A DNA stretch of 64,000 bases from Pseudodesulfovibrio profundus. GTDB lineage: Bacteria > Desulfobacterota > Desulfovibrionia > Desulfovibrionales > Desulfovibrionaceae. The notes under the pieces were generated by a model. The model saw nothing but the letters and a program-made list of their open reading frames with translations. It had not been told where the DNA came from and ran no database searches. The stretch is from contig NZ_LT907975.1 of NCBI RefSeq assembly GCF_900217235.1, forward strand, positions 620,001 to 684,000. Reading direction: 5' to 3'. Below are positions 32,292 to 42,175 of the stretch, piece after piece. Position 1 is the stretch's first letter; every line of letters begins with the position of its first letter. The position numbers were made by a program, and so were the translations under genes.

Positions 32292-35200
32292 CTACCACTC
32301 TTTTTCTCGCTGGGCTGCGAGTGCGGCTTCCTGCTCATCAAAGGATTCAAATCCAGCGTGATGCATGGCATCGACGACAGTGTTGTTCCAATCCCAGCAG
32401 GCATAAATTACCGGCTTGTGGAAAGTTCCACGGAACTGTTCCATTTCCTGGCGATAGAACTCTTCTTTGGGTGTCTCCATATGTTCACGAAGCTGTTCGC
32501 TAAAGCGATCAAGTTCGCCTTCATACCATTCCATGAAGTCTTCAGGAGATTTGTATTTTTTAAGAATATGGCCGTAACTGTTTGCTTCCAGCAACTTATT
32601 CAGATTGACCATATGTTGTTTTTTGAGCCAATCGCCCAAGTCTCTGGTTTTGATATTTTCAGCTTCAATAGCCGCCATATCAATTTTGGTCTGGTGGTAT
32701 GTATCAGGAACAACCGATGCCGACACAATTCCAGCAATGGCTACCAAGCCTCTCAGAATGACACTATTGCTTACACCCTGGCCGCAGAAACCAACCTTCT
32801 TGCCGACCTTCTGACCGGCAAAGATAGCAGAAAGGATCGCCCACACAACCGCAGGGTCCTCTTCATCGTAGATGTGCTGCAGGCTGGCATTATCACGATC
32901 CGTGGCGAGTACCATCTGCGTCATATCGTTGGATCCAATGGAGAATCCGTCGACTTCTTTGAGGAACTCCTTGCACAAGATGGCATTACTCGGAATCTCA
33001 GCCATCAGGATAATTTTCAGCTCATCCTTTCCGGACTCAAGGTTGTGAACCTGCTTGAGGTATCGCTTCATGGACCGGGCTTCTTCCAGCGTACGCACAA
33101 ATGGGAACATGATGCTCAGGTTCTTGCCGCCGTAGATACCACGAGCAAGCTTGAAGGCTTCCAGTTCCCAGTCATGGATATTTCTGGAAACACCACGATA
33201 TCCAATCATCGGGTTATCTTCATATGCTTCGAACAAGGAGCCACCAAGCAGATTTCGATACTCGTTGGACTTGAAGTCAGTGGTTCGGTAAACAATCGTG
33301 CTTCCATAGAAAGCCATGGCAAACAGAGCCAGTCCCTGCGAGAGGGTCTGGATGTAGTTTTCTTTACCAGTCGTATAACCACGAGACTCGAGCAGCTTAC
33401 GAATACGATCAGGTAACGTGGCGACTTCATCCATCTCGGACTTGAGCCCCATCTTCAGCGCGACTTCTTCACGCATGGCGGTTACCTGATCCAGATAAGC
33501 AACAACTTCCGGCTCATCTTTGATCTTTTCAACGTAATCCCAAACAATGCGCTCGTGCTCCTGACGAGTCTGCCAAGCTTCCGTACGCGGTTCGGGCATG
33601 GGCTCCAACATATCGTGGTAGCCAAGAATGACGGATACGTGTGCTTCCAAGTCAATGGATGTTTTCAGCACATCCAGTCGGTCAGTTGCCATGGAAATGT
33701 GATCATCAAGCTTATGATCCATTTCACGGAGCTGACGATGCATGGCAAGAACCTCATCCGTAGAACGGGAACCTTCCTGCTCTGCCAGGGAATCCATTTT
33801 CTTGGAAAGGCCGGTAATGAGACCGACATACTCACGCAGCTTGAGCGGAACACGGATAAGACCATCCGCCAACTGCTCCTTCATCACCTTGGTGAGTCGC
33901 TTGTCCATCTCGGCGAGCTTCTCTTCCACGAGGTCGTTCAGGGTGTCCTTATCGTAGGCTTCAAGCGCCATAGGATGCACACCAATGTTGCCGAGCATGA
34001 ACTCTGCACGCAACAAACCGATCTCAAAATCAGGAACATTTCTTAAACGGGAAAGGAAAAGGGCCTGGCCAACATCGGCCAGAATCAGGCCGACTTTAGT
34101 CTTCGTCGGAGGCAGTTCGGCGACGTTGATCTCTCCACCAACTTCAACCAGGGGCAGTTCTCCGCGGTATACTTTGCCGCGCGAACCATCAACAGTCACC
34201 TGTTGGCCCTCAAGAGATCGTAACGCTTCCAAGCGCTGAATACCGATAATAGCCGGGATTCCCAGCTCTCGGGATGTGATGGCCGCGTGGCTGGTATCGC
34301 CGCCAACATCCGCAAGGATGGCAGATGCGATACGCATACCGGGAACCATATCCGGATCAGTACGTTCGGCAGCAAGAATATCGCCCTTGTTGATCTTGTT
34401 AAGTTCCAACGCAGATCGGAGATATTTCACTGTACCCTGACCAGCGCCACGAGATGCGCCATTACCTTCTACAATGACCTCTGCGCTATCGAGAGCCTTC
34501 TTGTCGACTTCAAGACGACGCATGAAAATGGTATCAGGATGTTGCTCAAAGTCTTCGTTCCAGCGGGTCTCGGGACGAGCCTGGACAAACCAAAGACGAT
34601 CTGTTTTGTCGATACAAAACTCAGTGTCCATTATCATACCATCATAAGCTTTCGAGATAGCCCGTACACCCTGCGCAACCATTTCAGCCTGCGCAATGGA
34701 CAATGCCCAACGGTTTACTTCATTCTCAGGAACCTTGACGACATGAGTCCCGCTACCGTCTTCTTTGTAGACGATCTTCTTTTCCTTGCATCCCATGTAG
34801 CGGATAACGACTTCGCGTTCACTATCACGCTGGAATACATAAAATTTATCAGGTGTCACCATTCCACCGACAACAGCCTCACCCAAGCCGTAACTTGCGT
34901 CGATGGAAACCAGATCATTACGATCCGTTCCACGGCAACCTGTTGCTGTATCTGCGCTAAATGCAGTACCGGAAATAACCGGATTAATCATGCGCATGAT
35001 GCAAACAGACAAGGAGGTGTGCTCAATGGCCCACTCCTGCTTTGCAATTTCAGCGATAGAATCGTCACCGGTTTCTTCTGCTTTGGTGATTGCATCCAGA
35101 ATTGCTTCACGACGATACGTCATTGAACGCAGGTTGTATGCGGATGCACAATCCCAATGGTAGGCTTCGAGACAGGTCTCTGCCCCTACGATGTTCAGAT

Positions 35201-35876
35201 AGGTATCCTGAAGTCCTGCAAAAGCTTTCTTTCGGCTGTCCTCACCGGCTGCGGAAGAACGTACGGCCACGGGAACGTCATCCATGCCCGCTTCCTTACA
35301 AATGGAAAGATAGGCACCTTTGACTTCGTCAACAATCTCTTTAGGCAGATCAACAGAAAGGATAGCGGACTGAACCAAAACAGAGCGCATTCGAAGCTGA
35401 TCAATTCCTTCTGGAGAAGTGGCGAATCCATCTACTACATTATTAATGAAGGTTCGCAGTTTGATCGGTGTGCCGGACTGCTTCGCAGTTTCTTCGCGAA
35501 CTTTTTTTCCGACAAAACGCACAAAGTGCTGAAGATATTCAGAATCCTGATTGACCTCATCTGAAGCCCAATCAATCTTGTTGTATTCTTTGTCTACTGT
35601 AGACCGAACTACAGCTGCATTCACCTTGGTTTCATCAAGGATGGTATGGAAAACATGGGATGAAATAGCACGAAACTCAGGGGCACGAATCCCCGGCACC
35701 TGGCTGATGATGGCAGTATTATAGTTTTTACCGCCGACAAGGAGTTCAGCTTCTTCTCCTATAGACTTAATCTCGGCACCATTGAGCACCAATTGTTGTT
35801 TAAGCCGTTCGAGCTTTGCTTCAGCCTTACTGGCTGTCGCAGTCTTTTTAGCAGGCTTCTTCTGGGTTTTGGCCAT
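32292..35876 (-). CDS. ppsA: Phosphoenolpyruvate synthase (large form)
   Basis: Makes PEP from pyruvate and ATP, the first step of gluconeogenesis from lactate or pyruvate. The 1194 residues are longer than E. coli PpsA (about 790). A Lys/Ala-rich N-terminal lead is followed by the ATP-grasp nucleotide domain (VPVAVRSSAAGEDSRKKAFA, 201-220; FVQARPETRW near 430). The swivelling phosphohistidine domain has GGDTSHAAITSRELG with the catalytic His at 530, and a C-terminal PEP/pyruvate barrel has GFSIGSNDMTQ and GFCGQGVSN. A helical insertion of about 200 residues (about 630-830) lies between the His domain and the barrel. AAGGAGGG precedes the start. Next to pyc, it completes pyruvate-to-PEP and pyruvate-to-oxaloacetate routes. 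Confidence 0.9.
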   Translation of the reverse strand: MAKTQKKPAKKTATASKAEAKLERLKQQLVLNGAEIKSIGEEAELLVGGKNYNTAIISQVPGIRAPEFRAISSHVFHTILDETKVNAAVVRSTVDKEYNKIDWASDEVNQDSEYLQHFVRFVGKKVREETAKQSGTPIKLRTFINNVVDGFATSPEGIDQLRMRSVLVQSAILSVDLPKEIVDEVKGAYLSICKEAGMDDVPVAVRSSAAGEDSRKKAFAGLQDTYLNIVGAETCLEAYHWDCASAYNLRSMTYRREAILDAITKAEETGDDSIAEIAKQEWAIEHTSLSVCIMRMINPVISGTAFSADTATGCRGTDRNDLVSIDASYGLGEAVVGGMVTPDKFYVFQRDSEREVVIRYMGCKEKKIVYKEDGSGTHVVKVPENEVNRWALSIAQAEMVAQGVRAISKAYDGMIMDTEFCIDKTDRLWFVQARPETRWNEDFEQHPDTIFMRRLEVDKKALDSAEVIVEGNGASRGAGQGTVKYLRSALELNKINKGDILAAERTDPDMVPGMRIASAILADVGGDTSHAAITSRELGIPAIIGIQRLEALRSLEGQQVTVDGSRGKVYRGELPLVEVGGEINVAELPPTKTKVGLILADVGQALFLSRLRNVPDFEIGLLRAEFMLGNIGVHPMALEAYDKDTLNDLVEEKLAEMDKRLTKVMKEQLADGLIRVPLKLREYVGLITGLSKKMDSLAEQEGSRSTDEVLAMHRQLREMDHKLDDHISMATDRLDVLKTSIDLEAHVSVILGYHDMLEPMPEPRTEAWQTRQEHERIVWDYVEKIKDEPEVVAYLDQVTAMREEVALKMGLKSEMDEVATLPDRIRKLLESRGYTTGKENYIQTLSQGLALFAMAFYGSTIVYRTTDFKSNEYRNLLGGSLFEAYEDNPMIGYRGVSRNIHDWELEAFKLARGIYGGKNLSIMFPFVRTLEEARSMKRYLKQVHNLESGKDELKIILMAEIPSNAILCKEFLKEVDGFSIGSNDMTQMVLATDRDNASLQHIYDEEDPAVVWAILSAIFAGQKVGKKVGFCGQGVSNSVILRGLVAIAGIVSASVVPDTYHQTKIDMAAIEAENIKTRDLGDWLKKQHMVNLNKLLEANSYGHILKKYKSPEDFMEWYEGELDRFSEQLREHMETPKEEFYRQEMEQFRGTFHKPVIYACWDWNNTVVDAMHHAGFESFDEQEAALAAQREKEW

Positions 35877-36130
35877 TTCGCCCTCCTTGGAATTCCGTCA
35901 TGTTTGCTGAGCAAGTAGTGCTCATTTTTCATGATCGTCTAGAATCCCAATAGTGTTTTTTTGAGTACAATACAGTTAAATCCCAATGAGTAAGTAGACC
36001 CCGCTTACAGGTAATTCCAACAGTTAGTCAATTAAACTATTGGTTCTACCAATGGTCCAATTATATCATCAAAACACCAATTTCTGAGCAATGAAACTGT
36101 ATTATTTCAAATCATATTTCCACAAAAAAC
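35877..36130 (-). other. Upstream region of ppsA
   Basis: A+T-rich, no coding potential seen. It must hold the ppsA promoter, since the pyc terminator lies just beyond at 36131. No clear -35/-10 pair stands out. Confidence 0.4.
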
Positions 36131-36170
36131 AAAGACTACCAAGGTCTTATGCCTTGGTAGTCTTTAATGT
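36131..36170 (-). terminator. Terminator after pyc
   Basis: Stem AAAGACTACCAAGG (36131-36144) pairs with CCTTGGTAGTCTTT (36152-36165) around a 7-nt loop, with A/T-rich flanks. It lies about 70 nt past the pyc stop on the minus strand. Confidence 0.88.
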
Positions 36171-36237
36171 GTTTTTTATCTAATCCAGATTACTCTAGCT
36201 GGCTAGAACTGGACCAATTTTATATTAATATTATTTT

Positions 36238-39200
36238 TTACATCTTCTGACCACAAGTCGGACAGAAATTGAAGTCGCTATTCGGGACTTCAGATTTACA
36301 CGTGGGACATACGCCAGCGGTGGCCCCAAGTTCAACAAGCAGTTCACCTTCGACTACCGGAATCATCTTTTTATCTTCCGTGTAGTTTGCCGACTTGATG
36401 ACACGACGAACAACTCCATCAACAGGAGAAAGTACAGATTTTTCCTGCTTCATGATGGATATATTAAACAGCTCTTCGCCCACCTTGACGGTATCGCCGG
36501 GACGAACATGGGTAACCCAAAGATCGCCATTGCTCGGAGAGCCGACATGGAATGGATTGCCAGGGTCAGCCAACTCCAAAACATCCTTGGAACCTGTGTC
36601 AGGTTCAGCCACCTTGACCTGATGACTCATGATCTCAGAGTCGAGCACATAGCGAACAACTGCCATACCGTTCTCATCCGGTTCGGAAATGTCGAGAATA
36701 CGCATTCTATGCGGTTTCTTGCAGTTCCCCTGGAAGTTGAGCACTTCACCCTTCTCCAGGCCTTCAAACCAAATATCAACGGGCAGATTGTTGATGTTTC
36801 CATACTTCTCGCAGAATTCAATTGTCGTAATCGCATCACCGGGGTGATTGAGATACATAACGAACTCTTCTTCACTCGGTTGACGGTGCAAACGTTTCTG
36901 AAGAGCTTCTTTTTCCGCAGCGAGATCAACGTCAGCCAGAGTCATCAAAGGTGAATCTTCTGTCCGTTTTGCGATAGCCGTTTCCCACCCTTTTCCAAAT
37001 GCGGACTGGTACACCCAGTCTGCAGGGAATCCAAGGGGCAACTTGCCGAACTTGCCAAGCAGCAGATTACGGAAAGCATCATTGGAGTCACGATACAAGT
37101 CCAGTCGCGCACTACGTTCGTGGCTCGTCAGTTCATCCTCTTTGCAGAGGTTGACGACATCCAGAATGTTGAGCAGACGGCGTACTTCACGCTCTCCGCC
37201 ACGTTTATATGCTCCAGTCACGGCAAGGAAAGCCGTATTCCAGGTGATTTGTGAACCAGGAGTTACATCATGATAGCGGACAATCTTGCGGGTTCCCTCA
37301 AGGAATTTGAGCATGTACGGAAGCAGTTTGATATATCCCTGCTTCAATGCTCCTTCCTGTGAGGATGACGTTGCACCACCCGGCATGCCATGTCTGACCA
37401 CATCGTGGTCAATCCCCTGGAAATAAGGGGCCGTGTATTTATCGTAGTAAGGCATGATCTGCTTGAGCTTAAAGTTCGTAGCTCGAATCATATCCTTATC
37501 AAGATGCGTCTTCAGACCAATTTCATCTTCAATGTATGCAGCGGTGGACAAGACTTCACCCTGCCCGTACCAGCGAACAGAAGCACCAACCGCAACATCA
37601 ACAATGTGCGCACCGGCCTTTGCTGCCGCCCCCATGGTCGGGACAAAAAGACCATCCGTGTAGTGACGATGACTGTGCACAACCAGTTCAGGATACCTCT
37701 GGGTAATGGTGCCAATCAACTCCTTCATGAAGCGCGGCGGACATACGCCAGCCATATCCTTCAAGCCGAGAATGATCATCTTCTCAGCTTTTTTCTCGCT
37801 CACACCGGCGACATCAGCACACATCCGAATGATTTCAGAAGTCACTGTCAGGTAACGCTCAACATCAAACCCTTTTGCCCAGGACAATGAAATGGCCGGC
37901 TCAAAGATATTCTTCGTTGAATTAAGGGCTACCTCGGCAAAAGGCCGCATGTTTTCGATGTGGTTGAGGAAATCGAAACAACGAATAACATCGTAATGTT
38001 CGTTGATCATTTCGCCGGTCAACCGCATCACATTTTTGGGCTGTGGCTTATAGCCAAGCACATTCGTTGAACGAATAAGGATCTGCTTGAGAGTATTGGG
38101 AGCAAACTTGTTCCACTCGGCAGCTTCGGAGAATGGATAGGTCATGTTGGCGAGCATGGCCACGTGAAAGTGTGCCCCGCCTCCGTTCTCCAGCGAGAAA
38201 AAGCCGCACTTATCAAGCGAAGGCCCAACAATGGCATCTTCAGCCTGGCGGAACCTGTTACCCGAGTTGGACTGTGTGATATCCCGCGTCGTGGTGTCGG
38301 TCATATGGACAATGCCCGCTTCACGATCGCTACGGAGCGTATCAAGTATACTATCGCGATCCATTCCACGAGTAATGTGTGGCTCAAACCAGCTTGATAC
38401 CTCGGGAGACTCAGCCAACTGGAAACGACCAATCCGCTTGTCTTCCCGGCCTCTGTATTCTCCAAGCTGAATATACTTGTTGTACCCAAGGGCAGAGATT
38501 TCCGCGACCAGACGAGTCAAACGGAAGAAATCTGGTTCGCGATCAGAGTAGTCCATCAACTCTGCATAATTATGGCGAACAAAATTAGTATCGTAATCTG
38601 CCTCAATGAACTTGGCGTGATCAATGATCTTCCGGTGGAAGGGAATGGTCGTTTTCAATCCACCGATCATGTATTCGCGCAAAGCGCGCTTCATCAAAGC
38701 TACAACTTTATTCCAACTATTACCGTATGCTATGAGTAATGAAGCAGCGGAATCATAGTTGGAGGGGAAGCGGTAACCGTCCCCCACACAGGAATCGATA
38801 CGGATACCCTGTCCACCCGGAGAAACATACCGAGTAATACGCCCTGAGTTGGGTTCAAAATTCTTTTGAGGATCCTCGCAGTTAATACGACATTGGAACG
38901 CCCATTGATAAGGCTTGTTTTTTTCTTCTGAAAGACGCAACTCTGCCCCAAAAGCAATGGCAATCTGCTCTTCCACCAAGTCAATGCCGTAGCGACACTC
39001 AGTAATGCCGTGCTCAACCTGAAGGCGAGTGTTAACTTCAATAAGGTACGGTTCACCATCTGCGTCCACGAGAAACTCAACAGTTGCCAGGGAGTAGTAT
39101 CCAACAGCACTGATGAGGCGTCGGGAATACTCTTTCAACTGTGCACGAAGTTCTTCGGAATACTTCGGCCATGGAGAAGGTGTGATCTCAATAAGTTTCT

Positions 39201-39939
39201 GGTGGTTTCGCTGCACCGAGCAATCACGCTCATCAAAACAGAAAACATTGCCATATTTATCGGCAACAACCTGAATTTCGATGTGGCGTACAGAAGTGAG
39301 CAATTTTTCAACGTACAAACGAGGATTGCCAAAAGAGGCCTGCGCAAGGGCGGATGCCTTGGAAAATGCTTTTTCCAGGTCTTCATCCTTGTAGACTTCA
39401 TAAATACCTCGTCCACCACCGCCACCTTCGGCTTTCAGCATTACCGGGAAGCCAATCTCCTTGGCTATCTCCCGAGCTTCAGGAATGGAAACGGCACCTT
39501 CCGAGCCTGGCACGACCGGAACATCCTGTTCCAAAGCAAGCTTTCGTACGGCGACTTTGTTGCCAAGGATGCGCATGGGCTCCTGCGGGGGGCCAATGAA
39601 AATGATGCCGGCTTTTTCGCAACGAGCCGGGAACGAATCATCCTCGGAACCAAATCCCCAACCCGGGTGAATAGCGACTACATCATTTGCCTTGGCTTTT
39701 CTGATTACCCTGTCCAAGTCAAGGTAAGCGCGCGGGTCCGATCCCAACAACAACAGTTCGTTGGCACCCGAGGAAGCGGGAGAAGTTTTATCAACGTCTG
39801 TGGCTGTCATGATAGCCTTGGCGTTGAACATCTCTGTAATGGAACGACAGATGCGTCTAGCCGGAATTCCCCGGTTAGCCACTAAAATCCGCTTTCCCTT
39901 GACCTCTTCAAGTACCTTTTCAAAGGACTTCGGCTGCAT
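36238..39939 (-). CDS. pyc: Pyruvate carboxylase with C-terminal zinc ribbon
   Basis: Biotin enzyme making oxaloacetate from pyruvate, bicarbonate and ATP. From ATG 39939 (AGGGAG upstream) it has 1233 residues; a longer frame to 40101 lacks support and would overlap birA. Order of domains: biotin carboxylase with ATP-grasp (LKAEGGGGGRGIYEVYKDED; FDERDCSVQRNHQKLIE), carboxyltransferase barrel (MTDTTTRDITQSN; ENGGGAHFHVAMLAN), PYC/OADA domain, and biotin carrier with the acceptor Lys about 1164 in SIMKQEK. Most relatives have AMKM around the Lys; here Gln replaces the following Met. The last 25 residues add CPTC ... CPTC (Cys about 1211, 1214, 1226, 1229), a zinc ribbon not part of the usual enzyme. 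The next gene upstream is its biotin ligase. Confidence 0.93.
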   Translation of the reverse strand: MQPKSFEKVLEEVKGKRILVANRGIPARRICRSITEMFNAKAIMTATDVDKTSPASSGANELLLLGSDPRAYLDLDRVIRKAKANDVVAIHPGWGFGSEDDSFPARCEKAGIIFIGPPQEPMRILGNKVAVRKLALEQDVPVVPGSEGAVSIPEAREIAKEIGFPVMLKAEGGGGGRGIYEVYKDEDLEKAFSKASALAQASFGNPRLYVEKLLTSVRHIEIQVVADKYGNVFCFDERDCSVQRNHQKLIEITPSPWPKYSEELRAQLKEYSRRLISAVGYYSLATVEFLVDADGEPYLIEVNTRLQVEHGITECRYGIDLVEEQIAIAFGAELRLSEEKNKPYQWAFQCRINCEDPQKNFEPNSGRITRYVSPGGQGIRIDSCVGDGYRFPSNYDSAASLLIAYGNSWNKVVALMKRALREYMIGGLKTTIPFHRKIIDHAKFIEADYDTNFVRHNYAELMDYSDREPDFFRLTRLVAEISALGYNKYIQLGEYRGREDKRIGRFQLAESPEVSSWFEPHITRGMDRDSILDTLRSDREAGIVHMTDTTTRDITQSNSGNRFRQAEDAIVGPSLDKCGFFSLENGGGAHFHVAMLANMTYPFSEAAEWNKFAPNTLKQILIRSTNVLGYKPQPKNVMRLTGEMINEHYDVIRCFDFLNHIENMRPFAEVALNSTKNIFEPAISLSWAKGFDVERYLTVTSEIIRMCADVAGVSEKKAEKMIILGLKDMAGVCPPRFMKELIGTITQRYPELVVHSHRHYTDGLFVPTMGAAAKAGAHIVDVAVGASVRWYGQGEVLSTAAYIEDEIGLKTHLDKDMIRATNFKLKQIMPYYDKYTAPYFQGIDHDVVRHGMPGGATSSSQEGALKQGYIKLLPYMLKFLEGTRKIVRYHDVTPGSQITWNTAFLAVTGAYKRGGEREVRRLLNILDVVNLCKEDELTSHERSARLDLYRDSNDAFRNLLLGKFGKLPLGFPADWVYQSAFGKGWETAIAKRTEDSPLMTLADVDLAAEKEALQKRLHRQPSEEEFVMYLNHPGDAITTIEFCEKYGNINNLPVDIWFEGLEKGEVLNFQGNCKKPHRMRILDISEPDENGMAVVRYVLDSEIMSHQVKVAEPDTGSKDVLELADPGNPFHVGSPSNGDLWVTHVRPGDTVKVGEELFNISIMKQEKSVLSPVDGVVRRVIKSANYTEDKKMIPVVEGELLVELGATAGVCPTCKSEVPNSDFNFCPTCGQKM

Positions 39940-40003
39940 GGAAATCACTGTTCTCCCTGAAAAAAATGACAATAACATCTCCTCACCTCGTTTTGGACAG
40001 AGG

Positions 40004-40924
40004 CTACAGAGGAGCAATAGAACCGGAATAGAGAACGGCTTCTCCTTCCGCTTTGCGTATAATGAGTCCGCCGTCAGTTGAAACACCAACGACGACAGCA
40101 TAAAAAGATATGTCTCCGCTCTCTCTTATCTCAACGCGATGTCCAACCCAGGCCATTTTATCCAATAAAGCGGACAAAAACTCAGGAGGGTCCAACTCGT
40201 CGAGCACATCTTCGTACACGTTTTTAAACCGATTTACAAGATGCCACCAAAGGCTCAAAGGGCCTGTCACCGTTGAATCAATCTCTATTTTTGCAGCTGG
40301 AACCGCACGATCTTCACGCATTTGCTGGTCTGGCGGAGAATAGTCCAGGTTAAGTCCGAACCCCAGAATATTTAAAGTCCCGGCGGACTCTATAAGCATT
40401 CCACCCACTTTCCTGTCCTTCTGAAGCAAATCATTGGGCCACTTGATTTGTAGAGCTCCGCCCACGACCTCCATGGCACTCGCAATGACGTATCCACAAT
40501 ACAAGGAGAGCAACTGCGGAAGAGCTGACTCCCATGGGCCACTTTGAGGCATTTCTGGCAAAAGAACAGAGACATATAGATTTCCTGGAGGGGAAACCCA
40601 CGGCCTGCGCATCTGCCCCCTGCCCGACCGCTGAGCAACACTGACAACAGCCCCCCATTCGTCAATCAGGGAAGCATCAGCCAGATATCTAGCAACCTCC
40701 ATCGTCGTAGAACATTCTCCAACGACAACGACTACGGTGTCCAAGTGTTGACCACTTTTACGAAAAACACCGTGACCATTGATATCAACAGGGTCTCCCC
40801 ATGGCCCCATATCGTTTATATCCTTTGCCCAACCGCTACACGATTCAGCAACCTGCTCAATCGTCACAGGAGAAACAATGGGTTCAACACCCGTTTCCCA
40901 CAAATAAATTCCTGGTGGCAACAT
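40004..40924 (-). CDS. birA: Biotin--protein ligase (no HTH domain)
   Basis: Attaches biotin to the carrier Lys of pyruvate carboxylase, encoded 64 nt downstream. The 306-residue protein lacks the N-terminal winged helix of bifunctional BirA. It has an N-terminal lead of about 90 residues before the catalytic core: SVAQRSGRGQMRRPWVSPPG (the biotin and ATP loop, about 110-129), NLYVSVLLPEM, and LQIKWPNDLLQKDRKVGGML with the catalytic Lys. The C-terminal SH3-like part contains MAWVGHRVEIRESG. AAGG lies 6-9 nt ahead of ATG 40924. It is divergent from cca with only 27 nt between the starts. Confidence 0.92.
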   Translation of the reverse strand: MLPPGIYLWETGVEPIVSPVTIEQVAESCSGWAKDINDMGPWGDPVDINGHGVFRKSGQHLDTVVVVVGECSTTMEVARYLADASLIDEWGAVVSVAQRSGRGQMRRPWVSPPGNLYVSVLLPEMPQSGPWESALPQLLSLYCGYVIASAMEVVGGALQIKWPNDLLQKDRKVGGMLIESAGTLNILGFGLNLDYSPPDQQMREDRAVPAAKIEIDSTVTGPLSLWWHLVNRFKNVYEDVLDELDPPEFLSALLDKMAWVGHRVEIRESGDISFYAVVVGVSTDGGLIIRKAEGEAVLYSGSIAPL

Positions 40925-40951
40925 GGTTTACCTTATGCTAAGTATTTCTGA

Positions 40952-42061
40952 ATGCAGATATATCTGGCTGGCGGAGCCGTCCGCGATTTATTATTGGGAA
41001 ACACGATTATAGACAGAGACTATCTGGTAACCGGTGTCACCCAAAAGGAGTTTGAGCAAAAACACCCGTCCGCCCAGTTGGTTGGTAGGGCCTTCCCTAT
41101 TTACCTCATCGACAAGCAAGAATTTTCCTTTCCGCGTGGCGAAAGCATCAACGAAGAATTACTGTCCAGAGACCTCACTGTCAATTCACTGCTGCTGGAT
41201 GAAAACGGAGATCTCTACTGCCACCCGAAGGCGCTCGAAGATCTCAAAAGCAAAACACTACGCCCCGCTTCTCAACAATCATTCATAGATGATCCCCTTC
41301 GAGTATTCAGAGCCGCACGGTTCGCAGCTCGTTTTCCAGACTTTTCGATTCACCCTTCGTTAATAGACACCATGCGACAGGTAGCCAAAGCGGAACTGCT
41401 TGATTCCGTGTTCGCTGATCGAATTGGTCAAGAAACAGTCAAAGCTCTTTCAGCTCCTCGTCCAGGAAACTATTTGCGCCTGTTGACCCAAAGCAATTGC
41501 CTTGCTCCCTGGTTCGAGGAATTTCTTGCGGCTGAAACAATCCCGGCAGGCCCACCGGCATATCATGATACAAATGTCATTGAGCACACCTGTCGCATAA
41601 TGGACAAACTGGCAGGTAACCCTTTAGCCGCTTGGATGGGGTTGTGCCACGATCTCGGTAAAACTCTGACACCCACCCCAGACCTCCCCAAACATCACGG
41701 CCATGACTACGCAGGGGTTACAATGGCGAAAAACCTGGCAAAACGTCTTCGACTCTCCAATGTATATGTTGCTGGAGGTGCAATTGCGAGCAAGTGGCAT
41801 ATGATTGGTGGGCAGTATACTCAATTGCGACCAGGTACTCGAGTCGACCTGCTCATGGCTCTGCATCTATCAGATACATTCAACGCATTTTTTTCTCTTG
41901 TAAAAGCAAATCAAGGCACCGACTATTCTGAAATAGCCAAGAGAGATCTACAAACCATCCTTGCCACTACGCTTCCTCCAGAGTGGCAGAACCGTGGTAG
42001 GGAATCTGGGATTAGGCTCCGAGAACTCCGCGCAGGGAAAATCAATAGAAAGCCCAAATAA
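40952..42061 (+). CDS. cca: CCA tRNA nucleotidyltransferase (with HD domain)
   Basis: Adds or repairs the 3'-CCA end of tRNAs. The class II nucleotidyltransferase head has YLAGGAVRDLLLG (residues 4-16) and DRDYLVTG with the two metal-binding Asp. RDLTVNSLLLDENG and DDPLRVFRAARFAARFP follow. The C-terminal half contains an HD phosphohydrolase domain with LCHDLGKTLTP (about 230-240), as in the E. coli type. Length is 369, a little short of E. coli Cca (412). No good ribosome binding site is seen before ATG 40952, but the N-terminus is complete. Confidence 0.93.
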   Translation: MQIYLAGGAVRDLLLGNTIIDRDYLVTGVTQKEFEQKHPSAQLVGRAFPIYLIDKQEFSFPRGESINEELLSRDLTVNSLLLDENGDLYCHPKALEDLKSKTLRPASQQSFIDDPLRVFRAARFAARFPDFSIHPSLIDTMRQVAKAELLDSVFADRIGQETVKALSAPRPGNYLRLLTQSNCLAPWFEEFLAAETIPAGPPAYHDTNVIEHTCRIMDKLAGNPLAAWMGLCHDLGKTLTPTPDLPKHHGHDYAGVTMAKNLAKRLRLSNVYVAGGAIASKWHMIGGQYTQLRPGTRVDLLMALHLSDTFNAFFSLVKANQGTDYSEIAKRDLQTILATTLPPEWQNRGRESGIRLRELRAGKINRKPK

Positions 42062-42118
42062 TAATGCTCGGGTTTTGACTTTTTTTCGCCTGGAAGATAA
42101 CAATATCAATTAACTGTG

Positions 42119-42133
42119 CCTTACTGCGTAAGG
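42119..42133. promoter_or_regulatory. Inverted repeat ahead of the DHH gene
   Basis: CCTTAC-TGC-GTAAGG, with weaker pairing outside it (ACTG ... CAGT). It lies 43 nt before the DHH gene start. The half-site GCCTTAC also forms the 24-bp palindrome at 31247-31270 but with different spacing. May be an operator or a leader hairpin. Confidence 0.35.
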
Positions 42134-42175
42134 TGTCGCAGTCCCAACACAATGATCTAATAACGGAGTTGTTTC

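Noticed and set aside
34287-35126. A 279-codon plus-strand frame opposite ppsA
   Set aside because: Shadow frame; the minus strand encodes PEP synthase motifs throughout.
36238-40101. A longer pyruvate carboxylase starting at 40101
   Set aside because: The extra 54 residues overlap birA, lack carboxylase similarity, and the ATG at 39939 has a ribosome binding site and a normal N-terminus.
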